A stretch of 64,000 nucleotides of DNA, taken from CAVPOO01 sp963707015. Its GTDB lineage: Bacteria > Pseudomonadota > Gammaproteobacteria > Thiohalobacterales > Thiohalobacteraceae. The stretch spans positions 186,001 to 250,000 of the forward strand of contig CAVPOO010000009.1 of assembly GCA_963707015.1 (NCBI GenBank), read 5' to 3'. The translations under genes and the position numbers were made by a program. This document shows positions 8,736 to 16,776 of this stretch, one piece after another (positions within the stretch are counted from its first letter, which is position 1; the number at the start of each line of letters is the position of its first letter). The notes beneath the pieces were generated by a model. That model did no database searches, was not told the DNA's origin, and saw only the letters and a program-made list of their open reading frames with translations.

Positions 8736-8959
8736 TGAAGTTCGCCGGGCGGGAACGCAGCGGGTGATTTGCGCTTGAGCGGCAACTGATTCAGTGTAGT
8801 CAGTGACGGCCGAACCGGAACGCGGGCCGGGCGAGCCCTACAATCGCTTGGCCGCATTCTGTCCGTATACTTCGAGCATTCCGTCACCAGTCCATAAATC
8901 AGGACATTGAAGCGGTACGCCTTTCGCCAGGTAATTTCCAGTAACTGACAGCTAAGACC

Positions 8960-10405
8960 ATGACCGGACGCCCAGAACTTCGCAAGACCAAGATCGTCGC
9001 AACCATTGGACCCGCGTGTGACGCGCCAGAACTCCTGAAAGCCATGATTCTTGCGGGCATGAATGTGGCACGCCTGAATCTCTCGCATGGAACGCTGGAC
9101 GAACACAAACAGCGGCTTGAGCGCATTCGTGAGGTGTCGGAACAGATTGGTGCCAACGTCGCGATCATGCTGGACACGCGGGGCATCGAGGTACGCACGG
9201 GACACCTGCAGGACGGTTCCGCGGAACTGGTACCCGGCGCAACTTTCAAGCTCTATGCAGAGCCGCGTGTCGGAGATGTTGCGGGGGTGTCGGTGTCTTA
9301 TTTGCGACTGGCTGATGAGGTGGGCCCCGGCGTACCCATCCTGCTGGATGACGGCGCCATCGAACTGCAGGTTCGGTCGGTGACCGGTCGGACCATTGAG
9401 TGCCAGGTTGTCCATGGGGGGATCCTGCGTGACAGCAAGAGCGTCAATCTACCGGACACGCAATTGTCAGTCAGTGCGGTCAGTCCGGAATATCGCGATG
9501 ACGTGGTCAAAGAGCTCAGCTTTGCGGCAGACAACGATGTGAACTATGTGGCGGCATCGTTCGTGCAGTCTGCTGATGATGTCAACAAGATTCGAGAGAT
9601 TCTTCACGAGCGTAACGTGGAGATACCGATTATCGCCAAGATAGAAAACCGCGCGGGCGTGGCAAATCTGGATGCGATCGTCGAGGCGGCAAACGGCATC
9701 ATGGTGGCGCGTGGTGACCTTGGCGTGGAACTGCCGCTTGCAGAAGTGCCAGGACAGCAGAAACGGATCATTCGCACCACTGTCGCACAAGGAAAGCCGG
9801 TGATCACGGCGACGCAGATGCTCGCGTCCATGGAGCATAATCCAAAGCCGACCCGCGCCGAGGCAAGCGATGTGGCGAACGCTATCCTGGACGGAACCTC
9901 CGCAGTGATGCTCTCGGGCGAGACCGCGGCGGGCAAATTTCCCGTGGAGGCGGTACGGACGATGGCGACGCTGGCGCTGCGCGCAGAGTCTGACCTGGCT
10001 GAATACGGCTATCTGCAGAAGATCACCCCGGATCCTTCCAATGTTGTGACCGAGGCGGTAAGCCAGGCGGCGGTGCGGATGGCCGAGCACCTCCATGCAT
10101 GCGCGATATTCAGTCTCACGGAAACCGGTTTTACCTCACGACTGATATCGAAGCATCGCCCCGCCTGTCCTATTCTCGCGATTACCTCATCGAAGCTGGT
10201 GGCACGCCGGCTTTCCATGAACTGGGGTGTGTTTCCCATCGTCTATGATGGTGTACGCACGGATGATGCCAGGATCAAATTTGCCATTGCCAAGGCCAAG
10301 GAACTCGGCTACGTCGGTGCGGGCGATATCATCGTCGCGACGGCCGGTTATGCGCAGGAAGCCGGGGGTACGGATCTGATTCGCGTGATCACCCTTGGGG
10401 GCTGA
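8960..10405 (+). CDS. pyk: Pyruvate kinase
   Basis: The enzyme transfers phosphate from phosphoenolpyruvate to ADP. Its 481 residues match family length and carry the N-terminal TKIVATIGPACD and ARLNLSHG strands, the catalytic lysine segment IIAKIENRAGVANLD, the phosphate-binding MVARGDLGVELP, and VITATQML. The C-terminal allosteric domain is complete through GYAQEAGGTDLIRVITLGG. The usual DTKGPEIRTG block reads DTRGIEVRTG here, a mild divergence. No clear ribosome site is visible before the ATG. No other glycolytic gene is adjacent. Confidence 0.97.
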   Translation: MTGRPELRKTKIVATIGPACDAPELLKAMILAGMNVARLNLSHGTLDEHKQRLERIREVSEQIGANVAIMLDTRGIEVRTGHLQDGSAELVPGATFKLYAEPRVGDVAGVSVSYLRLADEVGPGVPILLDDGAIELQVRSVTGRTIECQVVHGGILRDSKSVNLPDTQLSVSAVSPEYRDDVVKELSFAADNDVNYVAASFVQSADDVNKIREILHERNVEIPIIAKIENRAGVANLDAIVEAANGIMVARGDLGVELPLAEVPGQQKRIIRTTVAQGKPVITATQMLASMEHNPKPTRAEASDVANAILDGTSAVMLSGETAAGKFPVEAVRTMATLALRAESDLAEYGYLQKITPDPSNVVTEAVSQAAVRMAEHLHACAIFSLTETGFTSRLISKHRPACPILAITSSKLVARRLSMNWGVFPIVYDGVRTDDARIKFAIAKAKELGYVGAGDIIVATAGYAQEAGGTDLIRVITLGG

Positions 10406-10489
10406 AGTCAGGTTCGCCCTGGAGTCGATCGCGCGTGGGAGTGTTGCGTTTGTAAGTTGCACAGATGCGCCATGCTGAGAGGTTGAGCA

Positions 10490-10909
10490 ATGACTGAACG
10501 CAGTTTCCAGATGCGGCTCTTTTGCCGCTATGCAGAACCCGAGAACGCCGTGGCCGATCTCAAGGTGGAAGTCCTCGCCGACGGGCAATGGGAAAATCTA
10601 GGCCTGAACCCGGAAACCGCAGGGTTTCTTGTTTTTGTTTACGCCATATTCAGCTGCCAGCATTTGTACCTGCGGACCAACTGTGCCGAACAGGGGCTAT
10701 TGCTTGACTCGGCGGAGGGAGCGATCGAACTGGTCGCAAGTGAAGACTGGGAGGTACAAAAGCTGCACATCAACTTTGACATCAGACTGAAATCCGCTCG
10801 CCCGTCCGAGGACGACCTTAGCTATATCATCGAGCGAATGAAGCAGTGTCCTGTCTCCAGGAATCTCAAGCCGATCACCGACAGCGAAACAGTCGTACGT
10901 CTCGATTAG
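10490..10909 (+). CDS. OsmC-like protein
   Basis: A 139-residue protein starting at ATG 10490 behind GAGAGG. The C-terminal half (KLHINFDIRLKSARPSEDDLSYIIERMKQCPVSRNLK) follows the second half of OsmC-family proteins, including the conserved Cys of CPVS. The central helix contains two further cysteines (FSCQHLYLRTNC). Family members reduce organic hydroperoxides by a cysteine pair or have unknown roles. The N-terminal part (MRLFCRYAEPENAVADLKVEVLADGQWENLG) is unlike classical OsmC, so peroxidase activity is not certain. Confidence 0.6.
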   Translation: MTERSFQMRLFCRYAEPENAVADLKVEVLADGQWENLGLNPETAGFLVFVYAIFSCQHLYLRTNCAEQGLLLDSAEGAIELVASEDWEVQKLHINFDIRLKSARPSEDDLSYIIERMKQCPVSRNLKPITDSETVVRLD

Positions 10910-11344
10910 AGACGGCGTGGGGGACGGTTTGACGGTTGCGTATTCGGACTTCTCCTCTGCCAGCGGCTGCCCGGACTTCCGCTGGCTGGCAGGATCGTGT
11001 GCCGCGACGTTTCCCTGTTTATATGCGGCTGCGTAACCTGGCTCCAGCGAGGCGGTCTATCAGGGCCGCCTGGTTGGCGGCCCGGACCCTTTTTCCCACC
11101 AAACCCCGCGCTGATCACCGGCATCAGCGTTCCGCAAACCGGCCGCTACATAGGCCAATGCCCTTTGGCAGTCCCTGGGCTAACGACAACCTGGCAGTCT
11201 GAGACATTGTCCTGATTCCCTGCGGGGTCAGCATGGCAAGTTATTTGCATACAAATCAGGTGCACATTGACGTGAGGGCGGCTCATCCTTATCGGGCGCC
11301 CGTAAGTGTTTCGCTTCATGCGGTTCACGGCAGAGGATATCCCT
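10910..11344. other. Intergenic region with a terminator-like hairpin
   Basis: I see no convincing gene. The only feature I can support is the GC-rich hairpin at 11063-11083. The leader of the next gene has a TTGACG at 11267-11272 with only a poor -10 (TATCGG) 17 bases later. Confidence 0.4.
11063..11094 (+). terminator. Terminator-like hairpin
   Basis: GGGCCGCC (11063-11070) pairs with GGCGGCCC (11076-11083) around a TGGTT loop, followed by GGACCC and then TTTTT (11090-11094). The T-run begins six bases after the stem, so this is an imperfect intrinsic terminator, possibly ending the OsmC-like transcript. Confidence 0.5.
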
Positions 11345-12235
11345 ATGAAACATATGATTAAAGTTCTAGTCGCAGTGGTTTGCGTGGTGATCGTGATGCA
11401 GCCGGCCTTCGCTGCCGATGAGTCCACGTTGCGTTGGGTTGGATGCGGAATCTCGAAGAAGGCCTACGTCAGCGAACTGGCAAAGGCGTATGAGAAGCGC
11501 ACCGGTGTCAAGATCGACATCCAGGGCGGCGGGGCCACACGCGGCGTGCGGGACGTGGCAGGTGTCACGGCAGATATCGGGGGCAGCTGTCGTAACCGGA
11601 TCTGGGGCCATGCGGAGGAAAAGGGTGTCACGATGGTTCCGGTGGCGTGGGATGCGCTGGCCGTAATCGTTCACAAAGACAATCCCGTCGAGGATATTAC
11701 GCTTGAGGATCTGCGCAGGGTCTACCTGGGCGAGATCAAGAACTGGAAAGAATTGGGTGGTTCGGATCGGCCGATACTGCTGTACGCGCGCGACGGTAAG
11801 ATCTCGGGCGTTGGGCGAACAATCCGGAAACTGCTGTTTGCCGATTACGAGCAGGAATTCGCGGCCAGCGAAATCTTCCCGTCGACAGGCCCGCTGGAGA
11901 AACAGCTGGTCAGCGAGCCCGATGCCATTGCGATGACGGGCATAAGCAGTGCCCGGAAACGCGATGTGAAAATTCTCAAACTGGAAGGCAAGTATCCTAC
12001 CTATGAGAATGTCAAGAACGGTGAATATCTGTTGTACCGGCCACTATATCTCGTCTACAACGAAAACAACCCGAATGTCGAGAAGATAAAGGACTTCATC
12101 AAATTCGCGGACAGCGAGGAAGGGCAGGACGTTATCCGTGCCAACGGTACCGTGCCCTATCTGGCGGCCATGCACCTCATGGGACGGAAACTGGCTGAAA
12201 CCAAGTCTGCCCGCCGGGAGGGGGGACTGCGCTAG
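11345..12235 (+). CDS. PstS-like periplasmic substrate-binding protein
   Basis: ATG 11345, with GAGG 8 bases upstream, gives a 296-residue protein with signal peptide (MKHMIKVLVAVVCVVIVMQP, cleavage near AFA). The mature part has the PBP-like phosphate-binding fold: GGGATRGVRDVAGVTADIGG, the VAWDALAVIVHKDNP strand, LYARDGKISGVGRTIRKLLF, and a C-terminal FIKFADSEEGQDVI helix. Two cysteines (WVGCGISK and GGSCRNR) could form a disulfide. No ABC permease or ATPase is adjacent, so this is an orphan that may be a sensor or scavenger; the ligand (phosphate or another oxyanion) is not determinable. Confidence 0.8.
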   Translation: MKHMIKVLVAVVCVVIVMQPAFAADESTLRWVGCGISKKAYVSELAKAYEKRTGVKIDIQGGGATRGVRDVAGVTADIGGSCRNRIWGHAEEKGVTMVPVAWDALAVIVHKDNPVEDITLEDLRRVYLGEIKNWKELGGSDRPILLYARDGKISGVGRTIRKLLFADYEQEFAASEIFPSTGPLEKQLVSEPDAIAMTGISSARKRDVKILKLEGKYPTYENVKNGEYLLYRPLYLVYNENNPNVEKIKDFIKFADSEEGQDVIRANGTVPYLAAMHLMGRKLAETKSARREGGLR

Positions 12236-13120
12236 CGCGGTCCCCGGCAGGCGTGAGCCTGGCGCGAGCAACCCAGGCGTGCGCGCTGCGAGCAGAGCTT
12301 ACATCGGGCCTGGCAATGTTGCTTTGCCGGCGGTCCGACCGGCTCCGGCGTTGGGGATTGCGCCGGGGCGCACCCCGCGCTCGCTGCCGCCGCCATCCTC
12401 CGGCAATTCCGCTTCCTTGTGTTTTATTCCCGCAGTCAGGCGCTGCGAGTCATCTGCCCGCGGCTGGATGAGACGCCGCGTGCGCGAGCGCTCTGAGCAA
12501 AGACTGTAAACTGTCCCTCCTTGTTCGTAAGCATCTGAGAATGCCTGGTCAATCTCCGGTGGGCAAGCCTCTCGCTGCGCGGCGCTGCTGTGTCGAACCA
12601 GCTTGATGCCAATCGAAACGCGCATCCGACTCCGACACGCTGCAAGGTCTGGCTTGAGCTTCAGCGCGTTCGCCGAGCCTCACCGCTGGTCCGCGGGGGC
12701 CAACAAGTCACTATCGCATCTGTTATCCGCGAGACAGGTACACTAACCTAGACAGGGAGTGATGCTGACTTTTGGGGTGTGGCTGTGACGCCGGGAGATC
12801 GATCATACGGCGGGTTGGCGGCGAGGGCCTGGCGCGGACCCGCCGCTATTGCGTAACCTGTCGGGCAGCCGGTTCTCTGTGTTGAGTGCCCACACGTCAT
12901 TTATCCCGGATCGGCAGCATAGGATTCAGCCTTCTTCGCGTTGTCCACTTTCGGTGAAAGTGCGGCGACGTTCACAGAACTGTGCATGCTTTTGGCGTTT
13001 TATCGCACTCTATGGCGCGTGCACACGCTACCGTCACAAGGTTGGTTTTGCTCCGCGAGGGTATACGGGCAGCGGGAGAACGATTACGCACCTGTCACCG
13101 GGCGGCGAAGGAGGCTGGGA
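12236..13120. other. Long intergenic region without a recognised gene
   Basis: For 885 bases no frame shows a ribosome site together with a family feature. The frames at 12299-12625 and 12436-12645 on the minus strand and 12849-13124 on the plus strand overlap each other and are composition-driven. There is no tRNA-like TpsiC arm. It may hold remnants or regulatory RNA, but I cannot support any. Confidence 0.4.
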
Positions 13121-13363
13121 ATGAAGGCAAAGAACCGTAGAGCGGAAGTCATCGTGCATATCAATGAGCAGTTGGAGGAACCGCAGCGCAAAGCGGTTTC
13201 GGACAGGCTGAAAGGTAACACCGGAATCTTTTCGGCGGAATTTTGCCCTTTTGGTTACCACCTCATGCTGGTGCGATACGACCGGCAGCGGCTGAACTCG
13301 TTCGACATTCTGAGTACTGTGAGGGAACAGAACCTGAGCGCCCGGCTGATCGGGCCAGTCTGA
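13121..13363 (+). CDS. Small ferredoxin-like-fold protein, function unknown
   Basis: ATG 13121 is strongly marked by AAGGAGG at 13108-13114. The 80-residue product, beginning MKAKNRRAEVIVHINEQLEE, alternates strands and helices in a beta-alpha-beta-beta-alpha-beta order, ending in REQNLSARLIGPV. That order and size recall heavy-metal-associated (HMA-like) small proteins, but the CxxC metal motif is absent: only one Cys (FCPFGYHLML) is present. I do not recognise a specific family. It lies downstream of the long non-coding stretch and convergent to the uracil-DNA glycosylase gene. Confidence 0.65.
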   Translation: MKAKNRRAEVIVHINEQLEEPQRKAVSDRLKGNTGIFSAEFCPFGYHLMLVRYDRQRLNSFDILSTVREQNLSARLIGPV

Positions 13364-13525
13364 CCAAATCTCGACGCGTCGCGCAGTTCACAACCATTCG
13401 GGCGGCGCGTTGGGTTGCGCGGGTGAAATCCAGAAAAGACCACGGTTGCACGGCGGACTGCTTTTATCATAAGGCTGGAGTGCGGGTATCGCGTCAGGGA
13501 TTCGGTGATTTCGGGCCCGACGCCA

Positions 13526-14140
13526 TCATGTGTCCGTTAGTGACCGCCATGCCGAGTGCTGCTGGATGAGTCCCAGCGCCTCCTTCAGCAGCGACTTTCC
13601 GGGTTCCATGCGGTGCCAGGTGGAGGCCCCGGAGGGATGGGGCAGCGGAATTACGTCGGTTGGCCTGCCCTGCAGTTCGATGTGATGGACCTTCCCGACG
13701 ACCTGAGTCAGTTTGTCGAGCGAGAGGAAACGGCCGATGGCGAGCTTGCCGACGGGCAGTATGAGACGGGGCTGGAGTATCTCCATCTCGGCCGCCAGCC
13801 AGGGTGCACAGTTGGTCACTTCGGCGGGGGCCGGTACACGGTCACCCCCTTTGGGGGTCTTGCCCGGAAAGCAGCGACAGACCGCGGCCATGTAGACATG
13901 CTCGCGGAAGGCAGCTTCGTCAAGCCCAATCTTGCTGAACCAGCCGAACAGGGTTTTGCCCGCGGTCCAGGCGAACGGGCGGTGTATGTCGATTTCTTTC
14001 GGCCCCGGGGCCTGGCCCACGAGCAGTATCGTCGAGAGCACCGGGTTGCCGGTGACCGGTGGGCCCTGCATGGCGGGGCAGCGCGTACACTGGCGCAGCC
14101 GGTTCTGATGGTGCTTGAGGCGCTGGAGCGATGCAGGCAT
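13526..14140 (-). CDS. Uracil-DNA glycosylase superfamily protein with FeS-type cysteines
   Basis: The 204-residue product starting at ATG 14140 (MPASLQRLKHHQNRLRQC) has the family 4/5-like pattern. CTRCP is near the N-terminus, followed by LVGQAPGPKEIDIHRPFAW (the uracil-binding GxAPG loop), a cysteine pair spaced like the [4Fe-4S] ligands (AAVCRCF and EVTNC), ILPVGKLAIGRFL, and the C-terminal HPSGAS loop. These enzymes remove uracil from DNA to begin base excision repair. The frame is open to 14299, but the upstream part has no family similarity. It is transcribed opposite to its neighbours. Confidence 0.85.
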   Translation of the reverse strand: MPASLQRLKHHQNRLRQCTRCPAMQGPPVTGNPVLSTILLVGQAPGPKEIDIHRPFAWTAGKTLFGWFSKIGLDEAAFREHVYMAAVCRCFPGKTPKGGDRVPAPAEVTNCAPWLAAEMEILQPRLILPVGKLAIGRFLSLDKLTQVVGKVHHIELQGRPTDVIPLPHPSGASTWHRMEPGKSLLKEALGLIQQHSAWRSLTDT

Positions 14141-14447
14141 GCTGTCATTATGCCGGGCTCTCCATCCGCGGGCGAGGCCAGGCAGGGCAATCGCCGGCGC
14201 CGTGCAGGGGCAGCCGTATCGCCCGACTATCGGAGAATGGGCCGCACGAGGGGACGGGTGAACACCATGATTCAGTACAGGCAGCGCCGATTGCGGCATG
14301 GGTCGAACTGATGGGTATCATATGACTCCGCATGACGGAGCCCCGCGGAACCCGGGCTGCACTTCGCGCGCCGGCTGGCTGTGCGGAACGCATCCTGCCG
14401 GAACGGCCGACACTCCAGGCGGAACATCCACCCCGGTCGGAATTCCT
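14141..14447. other. Divergent intergenic region
   Basis: This 307-base gap separates the divergent glycosylase and sugar-dehydrogenase genes. The frame of the latter is open back to 14298 but without a signal-peptide-like or family segment. It presumably holds both promoters, which I could not assign. Confidence 0.35.
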
Positions 14448-15683
14448 GTGAATGCGACATATCGCCTTGTCCTTGCCCTCCTGGCCTGTCTGATTTCGCC
14501 GCCACTGCCGGCCGGCACGCAGTCGCTGGACTATCAGCGCCAGACGCTGCGCATTGACGGCGAGCCGCGGGAAGTCAGAGTCCCGACCGGCTACCGGCTG
14601 GAGGTGTTGACCGAGGCCCTTAACGGACCGCGCCTACTCACCTTTGGTCCCGACGGGGATCTGTTCATCGGGTCGAGGTCCGGCGACGTTTATCGACTGG
14701 CGCCTCCCTATACCCGACCAACTGTTCTGGTAACGCTCGACGATTACCCGCACAGCATTGCCTTTCGCGGCGAGGAAATTCTGATTGCGCAGACCGGTGG
14801 TTTGTACCGCGCGCCGTATCAGCCGGGTCAGAGCGAGGTTCCGCGGCATTCGGTGCAGCGTGTGGCGCCTCTGCCGTCTGGGGGCTCGCATGGCAGTCGC
14901 ACGGTACGGACAGGTCCCGATGGCCGGGTCTACCTGAGCCTGGGGATCAGCGGTAACTGCCCGGATGAGTACCTCGATGCGGCGTATGGGTTTGATCAAC
15001 GCCGTGGGGGTGTCCTGGTGCTGCGGGAGGAAGCGGGTGAGGTGCAGTGGGAGTCCTTTGCTTCCGGGTTGCGTAACCCGGTGGGGTTTGACTGGCAGCC
15101 GGCGACCGGTGCGCTGTATGCGAGCAACAACGGCCCCGATCACCTGGGTTTCGAACAACCACCGGAATACTTCAGCCGACTTCAACCAGGTTCATTTCAC
15201 GGCATGCCCTGGTTCCAGTACGATGGTACGCGCATCCGCCGGGATCGTTGTAACGAGCGAAACCCGCCGCGACCGTTGCGGGATGTCGTGGCACCTGCGG
15301 TGACCTTTCCCGCACGCAACGCTCCGATGGCCGTTGCCTTTGTCCCTCAGCACGGCATGGATGAGACGCTGACGGGCGATGCGATTGTGGCGCTGCATGG
15401 CTCCTGGGCGACGCGACCCTCCGGCGGGTTTATCGGTCCCAAGGCCACACGCCGGCCGCCCAAGGTGGTCGTGGTGCGTTTCGACGCGGGCGCCGCGCAG
15501 CGCGTGGATGATCTGATTACCGGTTTTCAGCTCCCGAATGGCGATCGCTGGGCGCGGCCGGTCGGTCTGGCCATCGGCCCTGACGGTGCGCTGTATTTCA
15601 CGAGTGACAGTGGTGCCAACGCGTTATTCCGTCTTGCGCGCGTCCCGCAAGCGTCGCCGGGCGGACAGAGGGTGCCAAGATAG
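14448..15683 (+). CDS. PQQ-dependent sugar dehydrogenase-like (sorbosone dehydrogenase family) exported protein
   Basis: I choose GTG 14448 because the product then starts MNATYRLVLALLACLISPPL, a short signal peptide; LLAC could serve as a lipobox. The rest is a six-bladed propeller of the soluble glucose/sorbosone dehydrogenase type: GPRLLTFGPDGDLFIGSRSG, GGSHGSRTVRTGPDGRVYLS, ASGLRNPVGFDWQPATGALY, ASNNGPDHLG, and the C-terminal GLAIGPDGALYFTSDSGAN. Family members oxidise sugars with PQQ in the periplasm, and many homologues are uncharacterised. No PQQ synthesis genes are in view. The start is uncertain, with an in-frame ATG at 14298. Confidence 0.82.
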   Translation: MNATYRLVLALLACLISPPLPAGTQSLDYQRQTLRIDGEPREVRVPTGYRLEVLTEALNGPRLLTFGPDGDLFIGSRSGDVYRLAPPYTRPTVLVTLDDYPHSIAFRGEEILIAQTGGLYRAPYQPGQSEVPRHSVQRVAPLPSGGSHGSRTVRTGPDGRVYLSLGISGNCPDEYLDAAYGFDQRRGGVLVLREEAGEVQWESFASGLRNPVGFDWQPATGALYASNNGPDHLGFEQPPEYFSRLQPGSFHGMPWFQYDGTRIRRDRCNERNPPRPLRDVVAPAVTFPARNAPMAVAFVPQHGMDETLTGDAIVALHGSWATRPSGGFIGPKATRRPPKVVVVRFDAGAAQRVDDLITGFQLPNGDRWARPVGLAIGPDGALYFTSDSGANALFRLARVPQASPGGQRVPR

Positions 15684-15762
15684 CTTCCCGAGGGTGATCC
15701 TGATCGATCCGGCAGTGTGCGTGCGGCCTGTTCGCGGGCCTGTTCTGTGAGAGTGAAAACCA

Positions 15763-16113
15763 ATGAAGTTTCAGCAACTGCCCGAGGGGCAACGATTCGA
15801 GTTCGAAGGGGAGATCTACACCAAAGTCGATCAGCTCAAGGCGCGTCATGCGAGAAGCGGCCGGCACAGAGTCATCCGCCGCTCTGCCACGGTGAAATCC
15901 CTCGCCGTGGCCATACCGACAGATACCGTAACGCAAGCATGCCGGCTGCCGGTGGTGGACATTTCGGCCGCCTTTGAGGTGTTTTACCGGCGTTGCCGGC
16001 AATGCCTTGAGGAGCTCGCAGTGCGACCGGATACCCGCTCACTGGAGACTGCCTATGGCGATCTGGAATCTGCACGGCAGCGGTTTCTGGATACGCTGGG
16101 CCTGGGTTCCTAG
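15763..16113 (+). CDS. Conserved small protein of unknown function
   Basis: A 116-residue protein. The N-terminal part MKFQQLPEGQRFEFEGEIYT... is a compact strand-rich unit with a basic segment (KARHARSGRHRVIRRS). The C-terminal part (AFEVFYRRCRQCLEELA..., ESARQRFLDTLGLG) is helical with a CxxC. I do not recognise a characterised family. No strong ribosome site precedes the ATG (GAGAG at about 15749). It sits between the sugar dehydrogenase and the second DsrC-like gene in the same direction. Confidence 0.55.
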   Translation: MKFQQLPEGQRFEFEGEIYTKVDQLKARHARSGRHRVIRRSATVKSLAVAIPTDTVTQACRLPVVDISAAFEVFYRRCRQCLEELAVRPDTRSLETAYGDLESARQRFLDTLGLGS

Positions 16114-16245
16114 GGCGGGCTTTGGAAATGGATTGACAGTGAAGCCGGGCTGCCTCGCCGCGCGCTGTCGGTCCACCCGGGCGGCCAAAGTTCAACTAAA
16201 CTATGCTTGAATATCCCGTGAACTCGAACAAAGGAGGAGTCAGTT

Positions 16246-16614
16246 GTGGCCGAATCGATGGACGACATCATGCACCCGGGACTGGGATCGAACCGGGATC
16301 CCGATTTTCCTCATGCGCCTGCCGATTGGACGCAGGCAGCCGCTGCCGGTAAGGGCAGCGAGGAAGGGCTGGAACTCGGTGATGATCACTGGGAGGTGGT
16401 ACGCGCCCTGCAGGAGTATTTCTCCTCGCATGAGCACGGAGAGATCAACGTGCGTGAACTTCATGACGCGCTGGATGAAAAATTTCATGCCAAGGGCGGC
16501 ATCAAGTACCTGTATCAGGTTTTGCCTGGCGGGCCGGTGGCCCAGGGCTGCAGGATCGCCGGGCTTGAACCACCCGCCGGTGCGACCGACAAGGGCTTCG
16601 GGAGTGTCATCTAG
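16246..16614 (+). CDS. DsrC/TusE-superfamily protein keeping only the inner arm cysteine
   Basis: GTG 16246 follows the near-perfect ribosome site AAGGAGGAG with six-base spacing. The 122-residue product has the DsrC-superfamily core: WTQAAAAGKGSEEGLELGDD, HWEVVRALQEYF, then GGIKYLYQVLPGGPVAQG and the arm CRIAGLEPPAGA. In DsrC the arm reads CxxAGLPKPTGC. Here the inner cysteine (CysB position) is present, but the residue eleven positions on is Ala and the arm is extended by TDKGFGSVI. It therefore cannot form the CysA-CysB bridge or be a normal TusE. No dsr, tus or hdr genes adjoin it. It may act as a regulator or partner of the TusE-like protein at 5657, which has the opposite cysteine. Confidence 0.8.
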   Translation: MAESMDDIMHPGLGSNRDPDFPHAPADWTQAAAAGKGSEEGLELGDDHWEVVRALQEYFSSHEHGEINVRELHDALDEKFHAKGGIKYLYQVLPGGPVAQGCRIAGLEPPAGATDKGFGSVI

Positions 16615-16645
16615 GCGCCGCGCCGGGTGAATCGTCCGAGATTCC

Positions 16646-16698
16646 CGCCCCCGCCAGGCGTCTGCGGCACCTGGCGGGGGCGCGCGGAGTAGGTTTTT
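16646..16698 (+). terminator. Long GC-rich hairpin followed by T-run
   Basis: CGCCCCCGCCAGG (16646-16658) and CCTGGCGGGGGCG (16670-16682) are perfectly complementary over 13 bp around an 11-base loop. TTTTT follows at 16694-16698, 11 bases after the stem. It lies between convergent genes and may serve both. Confidence 0.6.
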
Positions 16699-16776
16699 GT
16701 TGTGCGCGCGTATTGCCCGGCCGTCCCGCTGGCCGGCATGTCTCACCGTCTTTCTACTGTGACGTCCTGACGGCTT

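Noticed and set aside
12299..13124. Overlapping frames in the 885-base gap
   Set aside because: They contradict each other on both strands and show no start signals or family patterns.
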